A DNA stretch of 64,000 nucleotides from Hymenobacter sp. CRA2 (GTDB lineage: Bacteria > Bacteroidota > Bacteroidia > Cytophagales > Hymenobacteraceae). The notes beneath the pieces are model-generated. The model worked only from the letters and a program-made list of their open reading frames with translations, had not been told where the DNA came from and made no database searches. Shown here piece by piece: positions 37,601 to 44,189 of the stretch (position 1 is its first letter; each line of letters begins with the position of its first letter). The stretch is from NCBI RefSeq assembly GCF_002007105.1, contig NZ_MVBC01000017.1, positions 48,506 through 112,505 of the forward strand, in the 5' to 3' direction. The translations under genes were made by a program, and so were the position numbers.

Positions 37601-40600
37601 TAAGCGCCGAGGTCGGGCGTGTTGCCGCGCGTGGCGCCGGTGTAGTCCACCGTCACGCCGGTCGTCGCGTCGCCCACGTTGTTCACCGTCGCAGCGGTCG
37701 GCGTCAGGTCGTAGGGAGCCGTGCCGACCTGGGTGAAGTTCGGGTTTACGCTTACCGAGTTGGCTTCCTGGCCCGTGGCGGTGCGCCAGGCGGCCAGGTC
37801 CACGGCGTCGGCGGCGTTGAAGCGGCCGATGCGGGCGGCGCCGGTGCTGCCCGTCGTCACGAACAGGTCGTTGTTGTTCAGCGTGCTACCGGTGTAGCTC
37901 GTCGCCATGGTGTAGTGCGCGTAGAGCGGCGTAGTTGCCGTACCGCCCGTGCCCCCGATGATGACGAAGATGTTGTTGCGCACGTCCACGTTGGCCGAAA
38001 CCGTCGCCACGCTCGGGTTGCCGTTGCTGAAGGCCGCCGAACCGGCCGTACCGCTGGCCGCGCTCAGGGCGCCGCTCAGGTACACCGTGTTGAAGTACAC
38101 CTTGTCGCCGTAGCCGGCGTTCAGGTTGATGCCCGAAGTGTTCCAGGTCGAGCTGGTGGACGACGAGGTGATGTTGTACACCAGGTTGTTGTCGATGCGC
38201 AGCGCGCTGGGGTTAGCAGCCGTCGACAGGTTGGTCATCAGCGTGTTGATGGCCCATACCTTGGTGGTGCTGGAACCCGTGTAAGCCACGTTGTGCACCG
38301 AGTTGCGGCTCACGATGCCGTTGCGCACGTCGGCCAGGTAGATGCCGTGCACGTTGGTCGTGGTGGCGCTGATGACGTTCTGCACTTCGTTGCCCGTCAC
38401 CGAGGGAGCCACGGCGCCCGACACATAAATGCCCCACTGCCCGATGTTGGCGGCGGCAGCGGCCGTAGCCGGCCCTACCACGTTGCCCGTGATAACCAGG
38501 TTGTCCATGCCCCCGGCCGACACGTTGGCCGAGCCGAAGGTGTAGATGCCGTAGCTCACGCCCACCACGCTGTTGTTCTGCAGCGTCACGTTGTCGTTGT
38601 CGGGGCCGTTGCCCACGTACAGGCCGTAGGTCGTGTTGCTCGTGGTGCCGCCGCCCACCGTGTTTAGGTTCTTCACGGTGATGCTCTGGTTGCCCGGGCC
38701 GGTGGTAGCCGTGCTGATCAGGGCCAGGTTGTAGGTGCCCGTAGCCACGGCGCTGGTCGTCAGCGTGAGGTTACGCGAAGCCGAGCCGTTGTTCGAGCCG
38801 TTGATGGTCACGTAGCGCGCGTTCGACAACGCCAGCACCGAGCCGGCGGCGGTAATCGTGGCCGTCACGCCCGCGTTGGGGCGGATGGTCAGCGTGTTGT
38901 TGGCGCTGGCATCGGGGTTGTTGCCGAAGGCAATCGGGAACGTTTCGCCCGTGGCCGCCGAGTAGCTGGCGTCGAGCAGCACAAACGTCACGGCGCCGCC
39001 CATGCCGCTGTTGTTGTAGGCGTTGGCGGCGGCCGTCAGCGTAGCGAAAGTGCGCGAGGCATCCGGCGAGGCGCTGGTACCCACGTAGTACGTTCCGCTC
39101 AGCAAAGGCAGCACGTTGTATTGGTACACGATGCTCGGGCCGGTGGTGCCGGGAGGCGTGCCACTGCCGCCGGCGGGGCTGGTAGTGGTGTTGTTGGCCG
39201 AAGCCAGGTCCTGAGCGGCCAGGTAGTATTGCACCACTTCGCCGTTGCTCACGCCGCCGAGCAGCGCGTAGTCGAAGGTGAAGGTGTAGCTCGTGCCGTT
39301 TACCGTGGTGGCATTCACAAACTGGAAGGCGCCGCTGGTGCCCTTGCGGAAGTATAGCCGCGGGGCATTGGCTCCGGTGGCTACGCCGCTCGGGTCCGTG
39401 ATGATGGCCGTCAGCGTGCGCGTGGCGAGCGTGGTCGTGTTGCCCAGGGGCGTAAAGGTGATGCTCGGCCCGGTCAGGTCCTGCGGCTGGAAGATGCCTT
39501 CGTCGGCCCCGATGTCGGGCGTGGAAGTGCTGCGCACGTCGCCGTCGAAGTCGGCGGTGATGGCGGCAATCGACATGGCCGCACCTTCTACCTGCGTGGG
39601 CACGGTGGTGCTCACGTGCAGGAAGTCGGCCGCGCTGCCCGTGGTGCTCACAAACGGCACGTCCTCGGTTACCGAGGCGCCTTCGCGGTTCACCACGAAG
39701 TTTTTATAGGCTGCCAGCGTCTGCTGGGCGTTGGTTACGGTAGCGCCGCCTTCTGCGTAAATCACATTCGTGGCCGAAGGCGTGCCGGCGTAGTACAGGT
39801 TGTTGTTGCTGTTGGCCGACAAGTTAGCCGGGATGGTACCGGCCGTGCCCGCCGAGCGGCGCAAGGCCGCCGTCAGGTAGCCGCTGCCGGCCGCCGTCGA
39901 CTTGTTCACCACGATGTTGTTGCGCAGGTCCAGCGCGCCGGGCGTGGCGGTGAAGTAAATGCCCGAGGTGCCGAACGTGTTGCTGCTGCTCGTCGCGTTC
40001 AGGTACACTGAGTTGTAGTACAGGCTGATTGCCGTACCGCCCGTTACGCTGATGCCGTTCACGGCGCTGTAGCCCGAGGCTGCCGGCGCCGTGATGCCGC
40101 CCACCAGGTTGTTGTGCACTACTTCGTTGGTTCCGCCCGATACCAGAATGCCCGATACCGTGGGCGTAGCGCCCGTGCCCGTGACGTCGTACACCTTGTT
40201 GCGGTACACGTTCACGGCGTTGGTGGTGCCGCTGACCTGCAGGCCCGCTACCGTCGACGAGGCGCCCGAGCTGCTGATGCCGCTGATGGTGTTCTGAAAC
40301 ACGTTGCCGCCCGCAAACGAGCCGCCGATGCCCAGGCCGTACACGTTGCCGCCGGTCGTCATGCCGCTCACGGTGTTGCCCGATACGGTCGAGCCGTTGG
40401 CCCCGTACGCGATGTACAGGCCGTAGGCTTCGCTAGTACCGCCGGTGATGTTCGACACCGTGTTATTCGTCACGTTCTGCGTCTGCGACGTCGAGGTGAG
40501 CAGGTACAGCCCGTAGAAGGTGGTGGCACCGGTCACCGAAAGATCCGCGAACGTGTTGCCCGAAATAGTCTGCGTGGCCGTCGGCGACGACGCGTTGTAG

Positions 40601-42084
40601 TAGCCATAGAAAGCCCCACCAGCACCCGACTTGGTCAGGCCGCGCACCACGTTATTCTGCAGGCTCATCGTGCCAGTGTTGCTCACGTTGCTGTTCAGGA
40701 AGAACAGCGAGCCGGTGGTGGCCACGGGCGCGGTGCTGCCGAACTGGTTGCCGTTCACCGTAAAGGCCGCACTGGTCGTGCCGCTGTTGAAGATGGCGTC
40801 GTACTCGCCCGAGCCCGTCAGCGTATTGTTGCTGATGACGTTGTTGCTGACAACCAGCGTCGGCTGCGTGGCCGTGTTGCGGATGGCCATGAAGGCCCCA
40901 CTGGTAGCCGACGACGCGTTGCCGCTGATCGTGTTGCCCGTGATGTTCACGGTAGCCGCCGATGCGGTATTCTGAATCGCGTAAAACGCCCCGCTCGTGG
41001 CGGTGGTGTAGGTGCTGTTCTGAATCGTGTTGCCCGTGATGTTCACGGTGTTGCCGGCCGCCGTCGAGCCGATGCCGTTGTCAATGCCAATCACGGCGCT
41101 GGAAGTAGCTCCGCCCACCAGCGTGATGACGTTATTGGTGATGTCGACGTTGGCGGAGGTGCCCGTGTTGCCGTAGATGCCCCGCAGCGTCGACGTACCC
41201 GTCGTGCCACCCGTGCTGTTCACGGTGTTATTGGCAATTTTCAGCCCGTTCTGCATGTTGGCCCCGATGCCCCAGCCCGAGGTAGCAGCCCCGCCGAAGT
41301 TGGTCACGGTGTTACCGGCCGTCACCCCGATTTCGTTGTTGAGGTCGTAGTTGGCCACCGCCGTCGACGTCGAAGCCGTCAGGTACATCCCGCTCACGGC
41401 GTTGCTCACCGTGTTGGCGTAGATGCGGTTGTTGGAGTTAGCCCCGCTCGGCGCCGTAGCCGCTACCGAGGTCGATGCGGCCGCCGTCGAAGCCGCGCCG
41501 TAAATGCCGAAGGTGGCCGTGTTGGCCTTGTTCAGCGTCACCGTGCAGTTGCGAATCACGTTGTACTGGCACCCATCGGTGGCCGAAGGGCGAAACAGCG
41601 CGATGCCAAACTCCATCTGCGTGGCAGTGGTGGTGTTGGCCGCGTTTTCGGCCAGCTCCAGCCCGTCCAGCGTCACGTAGTCCGAGCCCACCAGCGCAAT
41701 GATGGCGTCCAGCGTGCCGGTGCCCACGCCCGCACTGATTTTGGGGTTGGCGCCCGTGCCCGCTTTCTGGAAGACAATCGGGTTGGCAGCCGTACCGGTA
41801 GCGGTAATGGCCAGGTTGGCGGCCGTTTCGGTGTAGCCCGCCGCAATGTTGAACGTCACGCCGCCCGCCCCGGCGCCCGCGGTGTTCAGGTCGGTGATGG
41901 CCGCCCGCAACGTCGGATAGTCGCCGGGAATGGCTTTGACGCCTGTCAGCTGCGCCCAGGCCGCCGGGCCCGCCAGCAGCAACAGCAGCAAGGCTGTCAG
42001 CAAGCGGCGCGTCCAGTTACCCGAAAGGCACAAAACAGACTGTGAGGGCCCGTCAAGGCCCGCAGCACGTAAAGGTGTGTGCAT
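34654..42084 (-). CDS. Giant T9SS-exported beta-helix / adhesin-like protein
   Basis: 2476 residues from ATG 42084. The signal peptide ends at about residue 45 (AAWAQ). A first right-handed beta-helix region spans about 50-860 with dense N-T-V-x-N rungs. A linking domain follows at about 870-1000 (LTGPSITFTPLG), then a second beta-helix at about 1010-1500. Two copies of a CARDB-like module are at about 1516-1620 and 1805-1915, with a choice-of-anchor J-like domain between them (about 1625-1795). Ig-like modules follow at about 1918-2390, then a type A sorting domain at about 2395-2476 starting LFPNP. Likely a surface adhesin or glycan-binding scaffold. It is divergent from xrtX. Confidence 0.9.
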   Translation of the reverse strand: MHTPLRAAGLDGPSQSVLCLSGNWTRRLLTALLLLLLAGPAAWAQLTGVKAIPGDYPTLRAAITDLNTAGAGAGGVTFNIAAGYTETAANLAITATGTAANPIVFQKAGTGANPKISAGVGTGTLDAIIALVGSDYVTLDGLELAENAANTTTATQMEFGIALFRPSATDGCQYNVIRNCTVTLNKANTATFGIYGAASTAAASTSVAATAPSGANSNNRIYANTVSNAVSGMYLTASTSTAVANYDLNNEIGVTAGNTVTNFGGAATSGWGIGANMQNGLKIANNTVNSTGGTTGTSTLRGIYGNTGTSANVDITNNVITLVGGATSSAVIGIDNGIGSTAAGNTVNITGNTIQNSTYTTATSGAFYAIQNTASAATVNITGNTISGNASSATSGAFMAIRNTATQPTLVVSNNVISNNTLTGSGEYDAIFNSGTTSAAFTVNGNQFGSTAPVATTGSLFFLNSNVSNTGTMSLQNNVVRGLTKSGAGGAFYGYYNASSPTATQTISGNTFADLSVTGATTFYGLYLLTSTSQTQNVTNNTVSNITGGTSEAYGLYIAYGANGSTVSGNTVSGMTTGGNVYGLGIGGSFAGGNVFQNTISGISSSGASSTVAGLQVSGTTNAVNVYRNKVYDVTGTGATPTVSGILVSGGTNEVVHNNLVGGITAPAASGYSAVNGISVTGGTAISLYYNSVYLNATSSSNTFGTSGIYFTATPGALDLRNNIVVNKSTAAGSGYLTAALRRSAGTAGTIPANLSANSNNNLYYAGTPSATNVIYAEGGATVTNAQQTLAAYKNFVVNREGASVTEDVPFVSTTGSAADFLHVSTTVPTQVEGAAMSIAAITADFDGDVRSTSTPDIGADEGIFQPQDLTGPSITFTPLGNTTTLATRTLTAIITDPSGVATGANAPRLYFRKGTSGAFQFVNATTVNGTSYTFTFDYALLGGVSNGEVVQYYLAAQDLASANNTTTSPAGGSGTPPGTTGPSIVYQYNVLPLLSGTYYVGTSASPDASRTFATLTAAANAYNNSGMGGAVTFVLLDASYSAATGETFPIAFGNNPDASANNTLTIRPNAGVTATITAAGSVLALSNARYVTINGSNNGSASRNLTLTTSAVATGTYNLALISTATTGPGNQSITVKNLNTVGGGTTSNTTYGLYVGNGPDNDNVTLQNNSVVGVSYGIYTFGSANVSAGGMDNLVITGNVVGPATAAAAANIGQWGIYVSGAVAPSVTGNEVQNVISATTTNVHGIYLADVRNGIVSRNSVHNVAYTGSSTTKVWAINTLMTNLSTAANPSALRIDNNLVYNITSSSTSSTWNTSGINLNAGYGDKVYFNTVYLSGALSAASGTAGSAAFSNGNPSVATVSANVDVRNNIFVIIGGTGGTATTPLYAHYTMATSYTGSTLNNNDLFVTTGSTGAARIGRFNAADAVDLAAWRTATGQEANSVSVNPNFTQVGTAPYDLTPTAATVNNVGDATTGVTVDYTGATRGNTPDLGAYEFTPATIDVMAGALISPAAAGCYGASEAVTVSFTNNAATALDLALNPVTVTVVVTPPSGPAQTFTATVNTGTLAASATQNVTLPGTLNMSAAGSYSFAITTTTASDATPGNDQATVTRTVVGVAAQPQLVTFTGFTGSNLTTVFPGWYEATGVTLPTPAGSGWTNTSFPAGNTTAKINLFSNSKKDWIVSPKFLAGASTVLTFDAGITEFGATTADPAGMTGTDDFVEVRISTDCGATFARIPTFSQFNAGNQPSNGSLTSYSIDLSPYAGQQIILSFFASEGTADDLPDYDFHLDNISVSSPLPIDLAPTALVAPAGGQTCYSPTETVTVTVQNKGTQALDFAVNPASVSVVVTTPAGPQTLTTTLTTGTLAPNATQNVTLPGTLDMSAAGAYSFAVTATVQGDQTTSNDALAAVTRTVVAPVAGTLTTNNAGLCNSGTAVLTLTGAANGTIQWQQSADNVTFTDISGATTASYTTPVLTSTTYFRVQVRCNAAVTSNVVTITVNTPLVSGTNTPLTVCEGTTATLTATGSTGATLRYFEAATGGTALGTGASFTTPALTASRQYFVEAVNETAETVGKASTTGGDGGYSGGNTGLVFNATSAVTIQSVTVYPSSTTAGSMTVELRSSTGTVIATAGPFAVPASSTPRTPLVLPLNLSVPAAGTYRLVTGTSPAPPELYRDFTGSYPYTSPSGAVSITGGLLTGSTSTTYYFFYNWQVLAECVSATRTPIQVNVTPAASAAFSYANSTFCQTSGTNPAPTVTGTTGGTFSSTTGLTLNASTGVIDLSASTPGTYTVTYTAGTTCTASTTDTVTVEAAPVRPTVSVSYPSAGTAVLSSSSATGNQWYLNGVAIPGATGPSYTANGTAQPGAYTVVVSSAQGCASQASLPLTVTASSKPLAGSSLQLFPNPTPDGQLTLQLSGYHKAVELTVLNAVGQVVYRHVVPAGQAQLLLDLRQQPTGVYILRAATDGGTDTRRIVRQ

Positions 42085-42376
42085 GAAAAAGGGGTTAGGT
42101 GGTAAAAAAAGAGGGACTCTTACGCATTAAAAGCTTCGCCAAATCAAGCGTGGGTGGCACCTGACGCGGCTCTCAGCGAACGGGCGATAAATAACTGAGC
42201 CCGAAAGCTTCAGCGCGGCTGAATGCACTAGCGAAAATTCCGTGAAAACTACACAATGCAATTTAATTCTGCTATTTTCTACTCAGAATTCAATTAGGCA
42301 TTCGGTATACTTTTCTTCCCTTATCATGTGAGTGCGCTTAGCGCGCCCGAAGCAGTTTCCGTGCTATGTTTACAGT
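42085..42376. other. AT-rich divergent intergenic region, giant T9SS gene / xrtX
   Basis: About 290 bases, noticeably AT-rich around 42240-42320. A near-consensus -7 element TACTTTTC at 42308-42315 could drive xrtX, but no -33 element is obvious. No clear minus-strand promoter for the giant gene is seen. Confidence 0.4.
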
Positions 42377-42901
42377 ATGCAATCCTATTCCACCAATGCC
42401 CCGCAGCTGCGCCGCTTTCTGCTGACGGCGGCGGGTCTTTATCTACTATGGTTTTTCGGCTATGAGCAGTGGCTCAAGCCAGCAGGGCACTTAGACGAGG
42501 CATTATCCCTGAACATTGCCGCTGCCAGTGCCACCGCCCTGCGTTGGGTAGGCATGGCGGGCAGCGTGGCCGAGCGCACCGTACTGGTCGACGGCCAACC
42601 CACCGTATGGGTCGGCGACCCGTGCAACGGCCTGGTGCTCTATGCTCTGTTCGTGGGCTTCGTCCTGGCTTTTCCCGGCGGTGGCTGGCGGCGCAAGCTG
42701 CCGTTCATGGCCGTGGGCATGGCCCTGATTTATGTGCTGAACATTCTGCGCGTAGGGGTTCTGGCCCTAAACCACCTGTACTCCCGCAGCACCGTCGATT
42801 TCAACCACCACTACACCTTCACGTTTGTGGTGTACGGCTGCATTTTCCTGCTCTGGATGCTGTGGGTGCGCCGGTACGCTACCTCTCCTGTTCATGCTTG
42901 A
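42377..42901 (+). CDS. xrtX: Exosortase family protein XrtX
   Basis: 174 residues from ATG 42377 (GTG 42332 is in frame but adds a non-hydrophobic leader). Five to six membrane helices. The exosortase catalytic set is visible: Cys83 in GDPCNGL, Arg125 in NILRVGVLALNH, and His144/His145 in FNHHYTFTFVVYG. Exosortases are integral membrane transpeptidases that recognise C-terminal sorting tags. The call XrtX rests on the DPCNGL type and on the overlapping partner gene, recalled as the typical pair in Hymenobacter-like bacteria. The cognate sorting signal is not known to me, and no PEP-CTERM-like tail occurs in the window. Confidence 0.85.
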   Translation: MQSYSTNAPQLRRFLLTAAGLYLLWFFGYEQWLKPAGHLDEALSLNIAAASATALRWVGMAGSVAERTVLVDGQPTVWVGDPCNGLVLYALFVGFVLAFPGGGWRRKLPFMAVGMALIYVLNILRVGVLALNHLYSRSTVDFNHHYTFTFVVYGCIFLLWMLWVRRYATSPVHA

Positions 42902-43388
42902 AGGCGCGTTTAGCACTCCGCAGCACTGGCGCCGTTGGCTCCTGGCGGCGTTGCTGGCGGCCCTGCTGTTCTGGGTCGGCACCTACGACGAAACGGTATT
43001 TGCCGGGCTCACCCACGGCTGGCAGCGCGTCCTGACTGCCCTGGGCCTAGCCGATTGGGCCCAGCGCGTGCAGCAGGGCACCAGTCACCAGGTTACTACC
43101 CGCAGCCTGCCGGCCATGCTCACCTACGGGCTGCTGTACACCGGCGCATGCCTCACCCTCATCTGGCTGCTGACGGCCCGCCGCCAAGCTCTGCGCACAG
43201 CGGTACTGATCTACGGGAGCGTATTTGCGGCCAGTGCCTTGCTCCTGATCGGGGGCAAGCTGGCAGGCGACGCGCAGTGGGCGTACCAGCTCGGCCGGCG
43301 CCTCATCGATTTCATTGTGTCGCCCTTACCCGTTATTGCACTAGTGCCGCTGCTGCGCTGGCAACGGCCAGCTGCCCCGCAGGCTTAA
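42894..43388 (+). CDS. XrtX-associated membrane protein
   Basis: 164 residues from ATG 42894, overlapping the end of xrtX by eight bases, which implies translational coupling. Four predicted membrane helices at about 15-32, 74-92, 101-120 and 140-156. No catalytic motif is visible. Identity rests mostly on position and topology, which match the small membrane protein known to accompany XrtX. It may help in substrate presentation or stabilise the exosortase; this is inference. A strong terminator follows at 43420. Confidence 0.75.
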   Translation: MLEGAFSTPQHWRRWLLAALLAALLFWVGTYDETVFAGLTHGWQRVLTALGLADWAQRVQQGTSHQVTTRSLPAMLTYGLLYTGACLTLIWLLTARRQALRTAVLIYGSVFAASALLLIGGKLAGDAQWAYQLGRRLIDFIVSPLPVIALVPLLRWQRPAAPQA

Positions 43389-43419
43389 CACCTTCTACGC
43401 CAACGCTATAGCTTGAAAG

Positions 43420-43460
43420 CAAAGAAGCCCCGCAGCACTAAGTGCTGCGGGGCTTCTTTG
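43420..43460. terminator. Bidirectional terminator between the xrtX operon and tRNA-Leu
   Basis: Perfect 19-base-pair stem (43420-43438 with 43442-43460) with a three-base loop TAA. It ends the xrtX operon on the plus strand and the tRNA-Leu transcript on the minus strand. Confidence 0.85.
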
Positions 43461-43543
43461 TACCAGAGACGGGACTCGAACCCGTACTTCCTTGCGGAAA
43501 AGGGATTTTAAGTCCCTCGTGGCTACCATTACACCACTCTGGC
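43461..43543 (-). tRNA. tRNA-Leu (anticodon TAA)
   Basis: 83 bases. Acceptor stem GCCAGAG pairs with CTCTGGT (a G-T at the end), discriminator A. The anticodon loop reads CTTAAAA with anticodon TAA for codon UUA. The long variable arm (TTTTCCGCAAGGAAG) is typical of class II tRNA-Leu, and the T-loop is GGTTCGAGTCC. No CCA is encoded. A -7 promoter element TATTTTTG lies at 43569-43562. Confidence 0.95.
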
Positions 43544-43561
43544 CGATGCAATCAGCTTGCA

Positions 43562-43569
43562 CAAAAATA
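43562..43569 (-). promoter_or_regulatory. -7 element of tRNA-Leu
   Basis: Minus strand TATTTTTG matches TAnnTTTG, 19 bases before the mature 5' end. The region where a -33 element would lie is occupied by the terminator hairpin of the upstream tRNA-Gly. Confidence 0.45.
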
Positions 43570-43603
43570 AAAAAGGATGTTGCCGAAGCAGCATCCTTTT
43601 TTG
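43568..43603 (-). terminator. Terminator of the first tRNA-Gly copy
   Basis: GGATGTTGC pairs with GCAGCATCC (one T-G pair) around a CGAA loop, flanked by A-run and T-run. On the minus strand it directly follows the tRNA-Gly at 43604. Confidence 0.75.
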
Positions 43604-43676
43604 AGCGGGAGACGAGGTTCGAACTCGCGACCTCGACCTTGGCAAGGTCGCGCTCTACCAACTGAGCTACTCTCGC
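43604..43676 (-). tRNA. tRNA-Gly (anticodon GCC), copy 1
   Basis: 73 bases, discriminator T. The anticodon loop TTGCCAA carries GCC for codon GGC. The D-arm AGCTCAGTTGGTAGAGC and T-arm GCGAGTTCGAACCTCGT are canonical. The acceptor stem is GCGAGAG against CTCCCGC, giving an A-C mismatch at position 4-69. It is identical to the copy at 43839-43911. It has its own promoter and terminator. Confidence 0.96.
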
Positions 43677-43712
43677 TTGAGGTCAACCGCCGCAGGCGGC
43701 GTTTTGATGGCA

Positions 43713-43744
43713 CAAAGGTACAACAAGAAAATCCGTGTTGTCAA
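43713..43744 (-). promoter_or_regulatory. Promoter of tRNA-Gly copy 1
   Basis: Minus strand: TTGACA-like element with TTG at 43744-43742, 21-base spacer, TACCTTTG at 43720-43713. This is a full match to the Bacteroidota housekeeping promoter form. Confidence 0.7.
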
Positions 43745-43802
43745 GAGCCCCAGCAAAAAAATATGTACCCGGCCTGCTACCTGCTGTACTAGGCCCGAAA
43801 AG

Positions 43803-43838
43803 TAAAAAAGCCCGCTGCTGAAGCAACGGGCTCTTTTG
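43803..43838 (-). terminator. Terminator of tRNA-Gly copy 2
   Basis: GCCCGCTGC pairs with GCAACGGGC (one mismatch) around a TGAA loop, with an A-run that becomes a T-run on the minus strand. It directly follows the tRNA. Confidence 0.65.
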
Positions 43839-43911
43839 AGCGGGAGACGAGGTTCGAACTCGCGACCTCGACCTTGGCAAGGTCGCGCTCTACCAACTGA
43901 GCTACTCTCGC
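43839..43911 (-). tRNA. tRNA-Gly (anticodon GCC), copy 2
   Basis: 73 bases, identical to copy 1 including the A4-C69 acceptor mismatch. Flanking sequences differ apart from promoter and a few bases next to the gene, so the duplication is either old or maintained by gene conversion. Confidence 0.96.
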
Positions 43912-43945
43912 TTGAAGTCTGCCACCGAAGCGGCGATTGGTGACA

Positions 43946-43975
43946 CAAAGGTAAAGCGCGAACAACGGAAGTCAA
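43946..43975 (-). promoter_or_regulatory. Promoter of tRNA-Gly copy 2
   Basis: Minus strand: TTG at 43975-43973 within CTTGACT, 19-base spacer, TACCTTTG at 43953-43946. Same -33 and -7 elements as for copy 1. Confidence 0.7.
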
Positions 43976-44123
43976 GTGCTAAGGCCATAAAAATCTCTTC
44001 CAAAACTGCTTCTACTTCATTCTGAGGCACTTTTTTTCATTGACTATTGGAAATAATTCTGTTTTACCCAAGTAAGCTCAAGCATAACGACGGCCTTTCA
44101 TTGGGCAATAGACCCTGAATTAT

Positions 44124-44171
44124 ACAAAGAACCGGGGCACCCTGTTATGCTGGGATGGCCCGGCTCTTTGT
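44124..44171 (-). terminator. Terminator of mutS
   Basis: ACAAAGAACCGGG (44124-44136) pairs with CCCGGCTCTTTGT (44159-44171) at 12 of 13 positions. Located 18 bases past the mutS stop on the minus strand. Confidence 0.65.
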
Positions 44172-44189
44172 AGGATGAGCGGACTGATC

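Noticed and set aside
36391..42045. Two long plus-strand open frames (758 and 643 codons) inside the giant T9SS gene
   Set aside because: They read as Arg/His/Gly-rich low-complexity sequence typical of antisense frames of Asn/Thr-rich GC-rich genes.
43667..43975. Short open frames across the tRNA cluster
   Set aside because: They overlap tRNA genes, promoters and terminators, which explain the sequence.
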